Positions 1-9,537 of a DNA stretch of 64,000 bases are shown here, piece after piece. The number at the start of each line of letters is the position of its first letter. Position 1 is the first letter of the stretch. Location of the stretch: the NCBI GenBank assembly GCA_025057315.1, contig JANWXW010000049.1, positions 1-64,000 on the forward strand. The letters run 5' to 3'. Source of the stretch: Myxococcota bacterium. Lineage in GTDB: Bacteria; Myxococcota_A; Polyangia; Palsa-1104; JAEUJZ01. Made by a program: the position numbers and the translations under genes. The notes under the pieces are model-generated. The model ran no database searches and was not told where the DNA came from. It worked only from the letters and a program-made list of their open reading frames with translations.

Positions 1-756
1 GAGCTGCTGGTGCGCAGCTTCCCGGACATTCTGAACGTCGACTTCACCGCCCTGATGGAGGAGGACCTCGACAAGATCGAGGAGGGCGAGATGGAGATGA
101 AGAGTGTCCTGCATCTTTTCTATGGCCCATTTAAGGCGGACCTGGAAAAGGCGCAGGTGGAGATGAAGAACCTGCGGCAGGAAGAGACCCCCACTGACCT
201 GTCCTGCGACAAGTGCGGCCGGATGATGGTGATCAAATGGGGGCGCAACGGCGAGTTTCTGGCCTGCTCTGGGTACCCGGAGTGCAAGACCACCAAGGAA
301 TTCATCCGCACCGAGGAGGGTCGGATCCAACTCAAGCCCGAGCCGACCACCAATGAAGTCTGCGAGACGTGCGGTGCCCCCATGATGGTCAAACGCGGGC
401 GGTTCGGCAGCTTCCTGGCCTGCTCGCGCTATCCGGAGTGCAAGACCACCAAGCCCATCAGCCTCGGTATTGCCTGCCCGCGACCGGGCTGCGGCGGGTT
501 TCTTGCAGAAAAGCGCAGCAAGCGCGGTACGCCGTTTTATGGCTGCTCCAACTACAGCAGGTCCGGCTGCGACTTCGTCTCATGGGATCGCCCGGTCAGA
601 GAGCCCTGCCCCGACTGTGGGGCCGACTTCCTGCTGCGCAAAGAGACCCGGCGCGGCATCAAGCTCCACTGCGCGAATCCTAGCTGCGGCTATGTAAACG
701 ACATGACCGAACAGGACATGCCCGACATGCAGGGCTCGGCAGGGGAGCTCCCCTAG
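1..756 (+). CDS. topA: DNA topoisomerase I, C-terminal part (5' truncated by window)
   Basis: Reading frame is open from base 1, so only the last 251 residues of a type IA topoisomerase are present. The first ~60 residues are the end of the catalytic core (FPDILNVDFTALMEEDLD, then SVLHLFYGPF). Four C4 zinc ribbons follow at about 65-100, 120-150, 157-190 and 200-232, each a CxxC or CPxxGC pair, an aromatic/basic hairpin, then a second Cys pair (CSGYPEC, CSRYPEC, CSNYSRSGC, CANPSCG). These repeats bind single-stranded DNA and help relax negative supercoils. The length and four-finger layout fit bacterial TopA. The active-site tyrosine lies upstream of the window. Confidence 0.95.
   Translation, partial: ELLVRSFPDILNVDFTALMEEDLDKIEEGEMEMKSVLHLFYGPFKADLEKAQVEMKNLRQEETPTDLSCDKCGRMMVIKWGRNGEFLACSGYPECKTTKEFIRTEEGRIQLKPEPTTNEVCETCGAPMMVKRGRFGSFLACSRYPECKTTKPISLGIACPRPGCGGFLAEKRSKRGTPFYGCSNYSRSGCDFVSWDRPVREPCPDCGADFLLRKETRRGIKLHCANPSCGYVNDMTEQDMPDMQGSAGELP
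741..754 (+). terminator. Perfect 14-base palindrome across the topA stop
   Basis: The sequence agggga-gc-tcccct is a perfect palindrome that ends in the TAG stop of topA. It could form a short hairpin at the transcript end, but no T-run follows, so a Rho-independent terminator is only a weak suggestion. Confidence 0.2.
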
Positions 757-886
757 GGCAGCCCAGGGTGGGGGATCGTCAGTTCGATAGATTGTTTGTT
801 GGATTCCGGATGGTTGGCAAACAGGTCGGGCGGGATGGCCGCATCCCCTGCCCTCCTGCCCGGGGGGCGGGGGCCTTGAATCGCGG

Positions 887-1870
887 GTGACTTTCTCCTC
901 AAACCCCCCTACCTTAGCAAGTGTGGTGCTCGTCGGCTTTCTCGTTCTGTGCGCCTGCTGGTCCACCACCTGGTACGCCATTCGGCTCTGTCTGACGGGT
1001 TATCCGCCGCTGCTGGGCGCTGGCCTTCGCTTTCTGCTGGCGACGGTCCTGCTGGGGGGCATCAGCCTCCTGTGGCGTCGTGCCTGCACGTTCCCCCGCG
1101 GCTCCGGTCGCCACGGCGCCCTGGCCCTGTCGGGGCTGGCAAACGGCCTGGGCTATGCCTGCGTGTACCTGGCCGAGCGGACGATCTCCGGCGGCACGGC
1201 CGCGGTCATTGCCGCCTCGAGCCCGTTTTTTACCGCGCTGGTGGCTCGCCTCTTCGGTCTGGAGCCGCTGGTGGCACGGCGCCTCTTGGGCGTCCTCATC
1301 GGCTTCGCTGGGGTCACGCTCATGATGGCCGATGGCTGGGAGCAAGGCACGGGGCACGTAGGGGCCATGCTGCTGGTCGTGGTGGCCTCGGCCGTGCTGT
1401 GGCCGCTCTACGGCGCGTTGCTCAAGCGCCATGCGCACACGTTCAATCCCCTGGCCGGGTGTACCTTCTTTTTAGGCTATACGGCGCTGACGCTGCTCCT
1501 GCTCAGCCTGCTGGGCGGTGAGCGGCTGCCGCCCCTGGTGCAGGTGCCGCTGGTGGCGCACCTCGGCCTGTTCTACTTGGTCATCGTCGGCAGCGTGATC
1601 GCCTGGACGGTGTACTTGTGGTTGCTCCAGCGCCTCGACCTTACGTTGCTGGCGACGATGGCCCTGATCCAGCCCGTGCTCGCGCTGGGGGTGGACTGGC
1701 TGGCGCGAGACACGCAGCTCCGGCCCGAAGGGTACCTTGGGGCCCTGCTGGTGCTCGCGGGCGTCGGCCTGGCTGCACTCAAGCTGCCGCGGGCGCACAC
1801 CGGGCCCCAGTCGGCTCTGGCCTCCAGCGTGGCGGCGGCTGGCTGCAGTGAAGAGGTCGCCAGGACCTAA
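887..1870 (+). CDS. EamA/DMT-family inner-membrane exporter
   Basis: A 327-residue hydrophobic protein with about ten membrane segments in two homologous halves, as in the EamA drug/metabolite transporter superfamily. The first repeat opens with VLVGFLVLCACWSTTWYAIR and has the typical GTAAVIAASSPFFTAL stretch. The second half has VIAWTVYLWLLQRLDLTLLA and ends in LGALLVLAGVGL. Such proteins export small metabolites or amino acids; the substrate cannot be read from sequence. Start is a GTG at 887. It ends 9 bases before the next gene, so the two are probably co-transcribed. Confidence 0.88.
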   Translation: MTFSSNPPTLASVVLVGFLVLCACWSTTWYAIRLCLTGYPPLLGAGLRFLLATVLLGGISLLWRRACTFPRGSGRHGALALSGLANGLGYACVYLAERTISGGTAAVIAASSPFFTALVARLFGLEPLVARRLLGVLIGFAGVTLMMADGWEQGTGHVGAMLLVVVASAVLWPLYGALLKRHAHTFNPLAGCTFFLGYTALTLLLLSLLGGERLPPLVQVPLVAHLGLFYLVIVGSVIAWTVYLWLLQRLDLTLLATMALIQPVLALGVDWLARDTQLRPEGYLGALLVLAGVGLAALKLPRAHTGPQSALASSVAAAGCSEEVART

Positions 1871-1879
1871 GGGGGGTGC

Positions 1880-3580
1880 ATGTCGGACTGGTTCACAACA
1901 GACCGGACCCTGCAAGCCACGTTGAGGCGAGACCTCGACCCGGAATGGCTCCCACACGCCGAGGCCCTGCTGCATCGGGTGGCCGACGTGGCCCAGGGTC
2001 GGGTCAACGAGCTGGCCTGGCTGGCCGATCGCCACGGTCCGGTGCTCAGGACCCATGACCCCCTGGGCGAGCGCATCGATGAGGTCGTCTACCATCCTGC
2101 CTACCGCGACCTGGAACGCATCGCCTACGACGAGCTGCAGCTGGTGGGTATGCGCTACGACGGCACCGATGCGAACCTGCCCGGGCCCGCGCCCCAGAGC
2201 TTGGCCTGGGCAGCCCTGTATCTGTTTGCGCAGGGGGAGGTTGGGTTGAGCCTGGGGCTGATGCTGACTGACTTGGTGGCACGCTTGGTGCTCCGCTATG
2301 CCGATGAGGGACTGCGGCGGGATCTGCTGCCTCGTCTATGCGCCCGGCGCGGGCTGCCGCACACAAGCGGCGCCCTGCTCCTCAACGAGCGCCTCGGCGG
2401 CAGCGACCTCCAAGCCACGCAGACCACCGCCGTTCGCGACGGGAGCGGATGGCGCCTCTTGGGCGACAAGTGGCACTGTTCGAACGTCGATGCGGGCGTG
2501 GTCCTGGTGCTGGCTCGCGTCGGTGGGCCCGACGGTCCAGGGGGATTGGGGCTGTTCGCTGTGGAGCCGTTCCTGCCCGATGGACGGCGCAACGGGCTCA
2601 CCATTCACCGACTCAAGGACAAGCTGGGCCTGCGTTCGCTGGCCACCGGCGAGGTGTCTTTTCATGGAGCCTGGGCACGGATGGTGGCTGCACCCGAGGA
2701 GGCGACGCGCTGGCTCCCCGAGATGTTGACCTCTTTGCGCCTGGGCTGTGCCGTGCTGGCGGTGGCCATTGTGCGGCGTGCCCTCTTTGAGGGCCTGGGC
2801 TGGCTGGCAGCACGGCAGGCCCGGGGACGCTCCCTGCTCCCCGAGCCGCTGGCGATCGAGAGCCTGGCCGATCTGAGCGCCGAGGGCCAGGGCGCCTTTC
2901 ACCTGGTGTTCGATGCCGTGCGGCGCCTCGGTCTGGCCGACCTGGGCGCGGCCACCAGCGTCGACCTGCGGGTGCTTCGGCTGCTGGCCCTTTTGTGCAA
3001 ATATTATACAGCCAAATTGGCCGTGTGGGCTGCCTCCGAGGGCATCGAACTGCAAGGCGGCAATGGTTATAGCGAAGAATTTGTCACGCCACGCCTGCTG
3101 CGCGATGCGCAGGCGCTGCCGCTTCTGGAGAGCCCGACCAACGTGTGCGTGCTGGAGGCGCTGCGCGCCCTGGGCCGACCCGGCCAGGGGGAGGCGCTGC
3201 TCCATGAGGCCGAGCGCAAGCTGGTGTCAGTGACGGCGCCGAAGCTCAGGCCGCTGGTGGAGATCGTGCGGCGCCACCTGGGCCGGCTGGAGCGCGGCAT
3301 GGCTCAGCTGTTTGCCTGCAGCGCCGAGGTCGCTGCCCACAACGGCCGCCTGCTGACCGACGCCCTGGTGCAGGGCTGGCAGGTCGCGCTGGCCCTGTCC
3401 GAGGCCGAGCGGCTCGATGAAGAGGGAGCGGGCGGACGCGACTTTCTGGTGGCCGAGCGCCTCATCGCGCGGCACATCGATCGGCCGGCCCTGGAGGCGC
3501 TGGGGCCGCGGCACATTGACCCCCTCCGGCTGCAGGTGCTCCTGGGTGAGCGTGTGGCGCCGGTGGCCGAGGTGGCCTGA
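1880..3580 (+). CDS. Acyl-CoA dehydrogenase, AidB-like clade
   Basis: 566 residues, near AidB length (~540) rather than the ~380 of ordinary acyl-CoA dehydrogenases. The flavin/substrate signatures are present: LLNERLGGSDLQATQT in the middle domain, LGDKWHCSNVDAG after it, and GGNGYSEEFVTPRLLRDA followed by LLESPTNVCVLEALRAL near the end, where the glutamate sits at the usual catalytic-base position. A ~120-residue helical extension follows, as in AidB. The likely reaction is FAD-dependent alpha,beta-dehydrogenation of a branched acyl-CoA; AidB itself is a DNA-associated flavoprotein with poor dehydrogenase activity, so the role is open. ATG at 1880 sits just after an aaggggggt ribosome site. 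Confidence 0.85.
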   Translation: MSDWFTTDRTLQATLRRDLDPEWLPHAEALLHRVADVAQGRVNELAWLADRHGPVLRTHDPLGERIDEVVYHPAYRDLERIAYDELQLVGMRYDGTDANLPGPAPQSLAWAALYLFAQGEVGLSLGLMLTDLVARLVLRYADEGLRRDLLPRLCARRGLPHTSGALLLNERLGGSDLQATQTTAVRDGSGWRLLGDKWHCSNVDAGVVLVLARVGGPDGPGGLGLFAVEPFLPDGRRNGLTIHRLKDKLGLRSLATGEVSFHGAWARMVAAPEEATRWLPEMLTSLRLGCAVLAVAIVRRALFEGLGWLAARQARGRSLLPEPLAIESLADLSAEGQGAFHLVFDAVRRLGLADLGAATSVDLRVLRLLALLCKYYTAKLAVWAASEGIELQGGNGYSEEFVTPRLLRDAQALPLLESPTNVCVLEALRALGRPGQGEALLHEAERKLVSVTAPKLRPLVEIVRRHLGRLERGMAQLFACSAEVAAHNGRLLTDALVQGWQVALALSEAERLDEEGAGGRDFLVAERLIARHIDRPALEALGPRHIDPLRLQVLLGERVAPVAEVA

Positions 3581-3609
3581 CCGGGGGCGGGCACGGAGGA
3601 GAGACCGCC

Positions 3610-4293
3610 ATGCGTATGGCAGCCCTGCTGGCCCTGTTGCACCTGGGTTGCGGCCTGTCCACCACGGGCGGAACGATGGGCCTGGTGGACTTCTACGGCA
3701 AGGAGTGCGGCGCGGCGCTCGGGGGGCTGATGGGCTGCGACCTCCGCTCACCGCTGGCCGCGGGCGCCAAGGTGGACGTGGAGGCCCGACTGCGGCGGGA
3801 CGGTACCTTGCTTACCTTGCGGAGCGCAAACCAAGCGCTGCTATCCATCGAGCCGACGGCATCCGGAGGGACCCTCGTGGGCCGGACACCAGGCACCGTG
3901 GACCTGTGGGCACAGTGGGCCGGCCAGGATGTGGACCGGCTGCCGATCACCGTAGAAATCATTGGCCAGTTTGCTTATAGCAAACTAAGCGATGCCAGCG
4001 GTACATTCATACCTACGCCGCAGGGGGAGACCGATGGTACCTTCGAGGTGGCACGGGGCCTGCGCAGCTTTGGCTTGGTATTAGGCCAGATCGGCACTTC
4101 CGGCAGGCAGCTCATCGGCCGGGACAGCGCCACCTATGCGTTGGCGCCAGGGCTGACCCTGGTCGAGGGACGAGGATCCCCGGCGGCACTGCACTTCGAG
4201 TTCCACCGACCCGCTCCCGGGAGCTATCCGCTGGAGGTCCGGGCGCGGGTCGGTGGCGCGCAGGCCAACATCCTCATCGTGGTGCGGGAGTAG
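3610..4293 (+). CDS. Small lipoprotein with a Big_2/Ig-like stretch
   Basis: 227 residues, ATG at 3610 preceded by a gaggagag ribosome site. The N-terminus is a short signal peptide ending in the lipobox LHLGC (Cys14). Residues about 55-115 (TLRSANQALLSIEPT, then GTLVGRTPGTVDLWAQ, then a beta-rich end) resemble the bacterial Ig-like Big_2 pattern. No enzymatic motif is seen. It follows the acyl-CoA dehydrogenase by 29 bases. Function unknown; a surface or periplasmic anchored protein is the inference. Confidence 0.7.
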   Translation: MRMAALLALLHLGCGLSTTGGTMGLVDFYGKECGAALGGLMGCDLRSPLAAGAKVDVEARLRRDGTLLTLRSANQALLSIEPTASGGTLVGRTPGTVDLWAQWAGQDVDRLPITVEIIGQFAYSKLSDASGTFIPTPQGETDGTFEVARGLRSFGLVLGQIGTSGRQLIGRDSATYALAPGLTLVEGRGSPAALHFEFHRPAPGSYPLEVRARVGGAQANILIVVRE

Positions 4294-4328
4294 CGCGGCA
4301 CGCAGCGCATGGCTATCATCATTCGCTT

Positions 4329-5156
4329 ATGAACATGCTAACGGGAAAGACCGCCCTCGTCACGGGAGCCAGCAGTGGCATCGGGGAGGCCATGGCGCGC
4401 GAGCTGGCCGCCCGCGGTGCCAACCTGGTGCTGGCCGCGCGTCGCCGCGATCGCCTGGAGGCGCTGGCCCGCGAGATCGACACCGAGTACCAGTCACGCG
4501 TGGCCGTCCACGTTGTTGTCATCGACCTGGCCGCGCCCGGTGCTGCCCGGCGTCTGTTCGACGAGACCGAGGGTGTGGGCCAGCGCATCGACATCCTCAT
4601 CAACAACGCTGGCACGGGCTATAACGATCTTTTTCTCAACATACCCTGGGAGAGAACGGCGCAGCAGATGCAGCTCAACATGGTCGCCCTCACCGAGCTA
4701 AGCTACCTGTTCGGGCAGTGCATGCGTCGCAGAAACGAGGGATATATTCTCAACGTATCCTCCATTGGCGCCTATGCTCCATGCCCTTACTTTGCCACCT
4801 ACGCGGCAGGCAAGGCCTACGTTCGCAACTTCTCCGAGGCGCTGTCCGCCGAGCTTGCCGACACCGGTGTTCGGGTCTGCTGTTTGTGCCCCGGGGTCAC
4901 CGAGACCGAATTTCACCTGAACGCCAACCAAGAGCTGCCCCCCGCGGTCAAGTGGGTCACCATGTCAGCACGGCGCTGCGCTCGCATCGGCCTGGATGCG
5001 CTTCTTTCGGGGCGACGCAACGTCATCAGCGGTTACCTCAACTCCCTGGCGATGTTCTTGCTACGCTTTGTGCCCACGCGCTTGTCGACCGCTCTGTATG
5101 GCTTCGTCATGGGGCGGCTGGTGCGGCGTCTGCCAGGCCCCGGCCCGACCCTATAG
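4329..5156 (+). CDS. Short-chain dehydrogenase/reductase
   Basis: 275 residues with the full classical SDR set: cofactor motif TGASSGIG at 12-19, NNAG at 92-95, catalytic Ser at 144/145, and YAAGK with Tyr158 and Lys162. The arginine pair after beta-2 (AARRRDRL) favours NADPH. The LCPGVTETEF stretch after the active site is common in the DltE/YqjQ-type subgroup acting on lipid or polyol substrates. The C-terminal ~40 residues are hydrophobic (SLAMFLLRFVPTRL), so it may associate with membrane. The substrate is unknown. Confidence 0.9.
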   Translation: MNMLTGKTALVTGASSGIGEAMARELAARGANLVLAARRRDRLEALAREIDTEYQSRVAVHVVVIDLAAPGAARRLFDETEGVGQRIDILINNAGTGYNDLFLNIPWERTAQQMQLNMVALTELSYLFGQCMRRRNEGYILNVSSIGAYAPCPYFATYAAGKAYVRNFSEALSAELADTGVRVCCLCPGVTETEFHLNANQELPPAVKWVTMSARRCARIGLDALLSGRRNVISGYLNSLAMFLLRFVPTRLSTALYGFVMGRLVRRLPGPGPTL

Positions 5157-5256
5157 CGGGTCTCTGCTCGGGGGGCCGAGCAAAGCCATCCGGTCGGAGC
5201 CGGTGCTGCAATCCCCCTGCTGCAGAGGGAGTGCACCTCAGCCCGCAGAGGGACGG

Positions 5257-6345
5257 TCAACCTCCGAGTCCAGGCCACTCTGACAGCGGCTCGGTGGAAC
5301 GCACCAGGTGCATGCCAGCTTCGGCGTAACGGCGCAGGGCAGCCTCGACCTGGGGCGTGAAATCGACGAGGAACTCGCCCGGCTGCTGGGGGTCCGGCAC
5401 GGCCACCGCGGACATGCAGTCTGTTAGGACATACACCCGTCCTGCCAGCGCGGGGTCCAGCCGCCCAATTTCGTCCAGGAGATCATCAATCGAGCTCTTC
5501 ACACAATGCGAGGCTGCCTGCCCCGCAATCAGCAGTGCATCAGCCGCGAGCAGTTCTCGCAAAAGGCGCGTGTTTCGCTCAGCCAGGACTTGGCCGTCCC
5601 AGCGCGTGAGCACCTCGGGAGCGAACACGGAGTAGTTCTCGCTCAGCGGATGGCCGCCCTTGATCTCAATCCAGTTGCGGGCGCCGCGGGCGAAGGCGTG
5701 AAACAAGCGCGCCTCCTGGATCACCCCGGCCAGGACATGGCCTTCGCTGCCCAGCAGGCAGTGGAGGGGCCATAGGTAGAGCCGGTAGCGGCCGGCACGC
5801 TCCAGCTCAGCGCAATAGTGCTCGACCTGCCGTTCCAACCAGGCAAGGTCCCCTCCGCACAGCCAAGCGGCTGCAGCAGGCGCAGGCCGCAGCTGGCGGG
5901 TGCGGATGTGCTCGGTGGTGATCTCGCGGTGTGGCGGGGGAGGCCGTCCTTCGCGATCGAGCCAAAAGGAGGGGAAAAAGATCTGGAACGGATAGTGCGT
6001 GTCCATCGTGCATGTGATGTCGGTGATGGACGGCAGGTTCCGGTAGATGAAGCGGGCGATGCGGTCGTTGTCGGCCATGGCACCCCGGCCATCTCGGCCG
6101 CCCACATACAGGCTTCCTTGTGGAAAGCAGAAGTCCTTTTGTACGTCGATGAGCAGCAGGTGAATGCGTCGCCGGTCAGCAGCGGCCGGTGCGATGCCGT
6201 GCTGCGAGGCCCACGCGCAGGCCGCGGCGAACATCGCCTCCTCGTCTGGGCGATGGTCCCACCGGGCGGCGTTGGCAGAATCGTAGTGCGGTGGCAGCGG
6301 GAGCTCCGGGAACACGGGGGCAGGCATGGTCGGCTTCCTAGGCAT
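5257..6345 (-). CDS. Isochorismatase/nicotinamidase-like cysteine hydrolase
   Basis: 362 residues, longer than typical (~180-230) members. The triad can be read: Asp67 in [11 protein letters not shown], Lys229 in WIEIKGG, and Cys281 in [13 protein letters not shown]. The extra length comes from an N-terminal ~60-residue segment, an insert around residues 130-200 and a C-terminal tail. CTMDTHYPF resembles the metal/substrate loop of nicotinamidases. Hydrolysis of an amide such as nicotinamide is plausible but not shown. It is convergent with the SDR gene and divergent from thyX. Confidence 0.82.
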   Translation of the reverse strand: MPRKPTMPAPVFPELPLPPHYDSANAARWDHRPDEEAMFAAACAWASQHGIAPAAADRRRIHLLLIDVQKDFCFPQGSLYVGGRDGRGAMADNDRIARFIYRNLPSITDITCTMDTHYPFQIFFPSFWLDREGRPPPPHREITTEHIRTRQLRPAPAAAAWLCGGDLAWLERQVEHYCAELERAGRYRLYLWPLHCLLGSEGHVLAGVIQEARLFHAFARGARNWIEIKGGHPLSENYSVFAPEVLTRWDGQVLAERNTRLLRELLAADALLIAGQAASHCVKSSIDDLLDEIGRLDPALAGRVYVLTDCMSAVAVPDPQQPGEFLVDFTPQVEAALRRYAEAGMHLVRSTEPLSEWPGLGG

Positions 6346-6491
6346 CTACGAACACAGACACTGGCGACCCGCGCCCAGGGCCATCCCAGGGGTGGGGGCC
6401 GAGGCACTTATTTTCTCATGTTCTTCGGCGTTGTGCCGGCTCTTTTTGTTCTGCGTTGGGGGCTCTTGCTGGTGTGCTATGTAACGAGCCC

Positions 6492-7436
6492 ATGGCGTTG
6501 ACACAGATGGAGCGAGAGGCCATCGCCGAGGCCCGTGCCGTGCGGGGCGAGACGCGGCGTCCGACCGTGGCCGCGCTAGAGGACATCCTCCACGAGGCCA
6601 TCCCGGTGCTGGACCATGGCCTTGTGCGCGTTGTGGACTACATGGGCGACGATGGCGCCATCGTCCAGGCGGCGCGCGTCTCCTACGGCCGCGGGACAAC
6701 CCGTTGGCGGGATGACCGGAGCTTGATCCGATACCTGATGCGCCATCGCCACACGACGCCCTTTGAGATGTGCGAGATCAAGTTCCACATCAAGCTGCCC
6801 ATCTTTGTTGCGCGGCAGTGGATTCGCCACCGCATGGCCAGCGTCAACGAGCAGTCGGCGCGCTACTCCATTGTGGACCGCGAGTTCTACCTGCCCCAGC
6901 CCGAGGACCTCGGCGTGCAGTCGCGGAGCAACCGCCAGGGACGTGGTGACCCCCTGCCCCCCGCGCGCGCTGCCGAAGTGCTCCGCCTACTGCGAGAGGA
7001 CGCCGAGCGCTGCTATGTACATTACCTGGACCTGCTCAACGAGGACGAACAAGGGAGGGCCCGGCATCCCGACGAACAGGGGTTGGCACGCGAGCTGTCC
7101 CGGATGAACCTCACGCTCAACTACTACACCCAGTGGTACTGGAAGATCGACCTGCACAACCTGCTGCACTTTCTGCGGCTTCGCATGGATGCCCATGCAC
7201 AAAAAGAAATTCGCCTGTACGCCGAGGTCATCGGTGACATCGTGGCCCGCTGGGTACCGCATGCCTGGGAGGCCTTTTGCGACTATCGCCTCAAGGGGGC
7301 GGAGCTGTCGCGGCAGGAGCTGGAAGCTGTCCGCTGCCTGGCACGGGGTGAGCAGCCCGACCTGACCGCCCTGGGCCTTAGCGCACGCGAGCAGGCGGAG
7401 TTCCGCCAGAAGCTGGGGCTAGACGGGGGGTCATGA
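6492..7436 (+). CDS. thyX: FAD-dependent thymidylate synthase ThyX
   Basis: 314 residues. ThyX transfers a methyl group from methylene-THF to dUMP using FAD and NADPH. The family signature RHRxxSxNExSxRYS is complete at about residues 112-126 ([15 protein letters not shown]). The upstream [20 protein letters not shown] stretch and downstream [19 protein letters not shown] complete the FAD/dUMP site. I chose ATG 6492; an in-frame TTG at 6456 adds 12 residues. No clear ribosome site precedes 6492, and a possible TTGGGG-16-TATGTA promoter at 6456-6483 would leave almost no leader. Its stop overlaps the next start (ATGA), so the two genes are coupled. Confidence 0.95.
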   Translation: MALTQMEREAIAEARAVRGETRRPTVAALEDILHEAIPVLDHGLVRVVDYMGDDGAIVQAARVSYGRGTTRWRDDRSLIRYLMRHRHTTPFEMCEIKFHIKLPIFVARQWIRHRMASVNEQSARYSIVDREFYLPQPEDLGVQSRSNRQGRGDPLPPARAAEVLRLLREDAERCYVHYLDLLNEDEQGRARHPDEQGLARELSRMNLTLNYYTQWYWKIDLHNLLHFLRLRMDAHAQKEIRLYAEVIGDIVARWVPHAWEAFCDYRLKGAELSRQELEAVRCLARGEQPDLTALGLSAREQAEFRQKLGLDGGS

Positions 7437-8344
7437 GCCTTAGCTGGGAACAACTCCTGGACGAGGTCGGCCAGCGCTACAGGCGGCGCCAGCCGCTGCT
7501 GCGAGAGATCGAGGCGGTGATCGGCCGGCGCGTGGTCAGCTACTTCATCTCGCTGCGCGACGCAGTGGCGATGGTGGATGATGGCGATTCGGATGTCCTG
7601 GAGGAGGCGCTGAGGGGCATGGACCTCTCCAGCGGGCTGACGCTGCTCATCAATGCCCCCGGGGGGGATGGGCTCGCCGCCGAACGCATCGTGCGCATCT
7701 GCCGCAGCTACAGCCGGGGCGATTTCGAGGTCATCGTACCCCGCATGGCCAAAAGCGCCGCGACGATGATCTGCTTCGGCGCCAACTGCATCTGGATGAG
7801 CGAGACCTCGGAGTTGGGACCGGTCGACCCCCAGGTGGGCTGGATGGAACAGGACCGCATGGTGCGCATGTCTGCTCGGGAGCTGATCCTGAGCTACGAG
7901 ACGCTGCTGCGGCAGGCCGAGGCATGCCAGGGCAACGTTGAGCCCTACATCCAGCAGCTCGCACGCTACGATGCTCGTCTGATAGAGACGTACCGGACCG
8001 CAGAGGCCCTGTCCGAGAGCATCGCCGTGGGCCTGCTCCGCTGCGCCATGATGCGCGATGTGCCCGAAGCAGAGGTGCGCGAGCGCATCCGGCCATTCCT
8101 GGAGGTGGAACAGACGCGATCGCACGCCCGCGCCATCTACCACGACCGGGCCGCCTCCTGCGGCCTCCAGGTACGGCTCATCCAGACCCGATCGCCCCTG
8201 TGGGAGCGCATCTGGGAGCTGTACCTGCGCTCCAGCTACGTTGTGGACCACGGCGAGCATGCCAAGCTGGTCGAGACCGCAGAGCGCTCCTTCCGCTTTG
8301 CCCCCAAGGGCCATGGGCCGGTCCTTGTCTCCGAACCAGACTGA
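7433..8344 (+). CDS. SDH_sah-family (ClpP/crotonase fold) serine protease
   Basis: 303 residues overlapping thyX by 4 bases. [20 protein letters not shown] is the oxyanion-hole strand-turn of the ClpP fold, and [16 protein letters not shown] carries the nucleophilic serine, followed by [11 protein letters not shown], the pattern of the serine-dehydrogenase proteinase family (PF01972) related to SppA. No N-terminal membrane segment is visible, so it looks cytosolic. Why it is coupled to thyX is unknown. The next gene on the other strand ends 7 bases away. Confidence 0.82.
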   Translation: MSLSWEQLLDEVGQRYRRRQPLLREIEAVIGRRVVSYFISLRDAVAMVDDGDSDVLEEALRGMDLSSGLTLLINAPGGDGLAAERIVRICRSYSRGDFEVIVPRMAKSAATMICFGANCIWMSETSELGPVDPQVGWMEQDRMVRMSARELILSYETLLRQAEACQGNVEPYIQQLARYDARLIETYRTAEALSESIAVGLLRCAMMRDVPEAEVRERIRPFLEVEQTRSHARAIYHDRAASCGLQVRLIQTRSPLWERIWELYLRSSYVVDHGEHAKLVETAERSFRFAPKGHGPVLVSEPD

Positions 8345-8351
8345 GGCTGTG

Positions 8352-8798
8352 TCAGCGACGAAAGTGAGGGCGGGCGGCGGCCAGATGCGGCAAGATGGCC
8401 CGCCGCGCCTCAATCAAGGCCCGCAGCGCCCGCAGCCGTTCTGCCATGCCCTCATCCAGGGGCAGCTCTGCCAGCAGCTCCCAGACGGGCCACGCCAGCT
8501 CTGGCCGCAGCGCTGCCATCAGGCGCCACAGCTCGTCCAGCTCCGCACGTGCCGCCCGCTGGCGGGCGGACCGCTGGGCCTCTGCCCGCCACAGGGCCTG
8601 CCACAGGGTCCGTAGCTCCCGACACAGCGCCAGGTAGGCCGCCGGCCCAGGGCATGCCCCCTGGGGCGAGGAGGCGATCGCTTCCAGGCGATCGAGCAGG
8701 GGCGCTGCCTCCACCGGGCAGTGGCTGCGCAGCAGGCTGGTGCGTAGCGCTGCCATGCGCGCCTTGGCCTGTAGCTGCAGCCGCTCGAGGGGCGTCAT
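8352..8798 (-). CDS. Uncharacterised helical protein, coupled to an OmpA-domain protein
   Basis: 148 residues, Arg/Ala/Leu-rich, predicted mostly helical, with no signal peptide or membrane segment. Its ATG overlaps the stop of the upstream OmpA-family gene by 4 bases (8795-8798), the main reason to trust it. I do not recognise a family. It is the last gene of a likely kinase/OmpA/unknown leftward set. Confidence 0.65.
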   Translation of the reverse strand: MTPLERLQLQAKARMAALRTSLLRSHCPVEAAPLLDRLEAIASSPQGACPGPAAYLALCRELRTLWQALWRAEAQRSARQRAARAELDELWRLMAALRPELAWPVWELLAELPLDEGMAERLRALRALIEARRAILPHLAAARPHFRR

Positions 8799-9448
8799 CG
8801 GGTGGACACCGACCGGATGGGCACCAGCAGCACCTCAATGCGTCGGTTCTGCCGCCGTCCCTCCTCGGTCGCATTGTCTCGACGCGGATGGTAGGACCCA
8901 AAGCCGCCGACCACCACCCGCTCTGGCGGGATCCCACTGCGCAGGAAGAGGTGCGCCACCGCCTCGGCACGGGCAGTGGACAGGGTCCAGTTGGTCGGGA
9001 ACCGCGGGGTGTTGATGGGCACATTGTCGGTGTGACCGCCGATGAGAATCAGCTGGTCCGGCTCGGCAGCAAGCAAGGGCAGCAGGGCCTGGGCCAGCTG
9101 CTGCAGCGCGCGCGCACCATCGGGCTTCAGCTCATCAGAGCCGGAGTCGAACAGAACCTCGCCTTGCAAGATCACCTTGCCATCCTCGACCTGGATCTCG
9201 CCGCTGCGCGCCAGCGCTTGCAGACGCCGCAGCAGGGCTTCCTTTTCGGCCTGTGTGCGGCGCAACTCGGCCTCTGCCTGTTCAAAACGCGCCAGCGCCT
9301 CCCCCTGCCGGATGGCCCCCAGCAGGAACACGATGACAAAGGCCGCCAAAATCAGCGCCAGCGCATCCACCAGCGGTGGCCACGCGTTGACGCCAAACAA
9401 AACCACCCGGCCTCTGGCACGGCGCGGCGAAGGGGAAGGGTTCCACAC
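8795..9448 (-). CDS. MotB/OmpA-type peptidoglycan-binding membrane protein
   Basis: 217 residues: short cytoplasmic N-terminus, one membrane helix at about 21-45 (WPPLVDALALILAAFVIVFL), a coiled coil (45-75), then an OmpA-like domain at about 90-215. The domain has LFDSGSDELKPDGA, IGGHTDNVPINTP, SNWTLSTARAEAV-like NWTLSTARAE, and a closing GRRQNRRIEVLL with the peptidoglycan-contacting Arg. It would anchor to the cell wall while crossing the inner membrane, as in MotB- or ExbD/DotU-associated proteins. No MotA/TolQ partner is seen here. Confidence 0.85.
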   Translation of the reverse strand: MWNPSPSPRRARGRVVLFGVNAWPPLVDALALILAAFVIVFLLGAIRQGEALARFEQAEAELRRTQAEKEALLRRLQALARSGEIQVEDGKVILQGEVLFDSGSDELKPDGARALQQLAQALLPLLAAEPDQLILIGGHTDNVPINTPRFPTNWTLSTARAEAVAHLFLRSGIPPERVVVGGFGSYHPRRDNATEEGRRQNRRIEVLLVPIRSVSTR

Positions 9449-9537
9449 GCAGCCCTACTCTACCACGGCCTGCCTCGGTCCGCCAGTGCTGCTAGCGGCT
9501 TACGCGGCGCTTTTCTGCCACCCCAGCTGGGCTGGCC

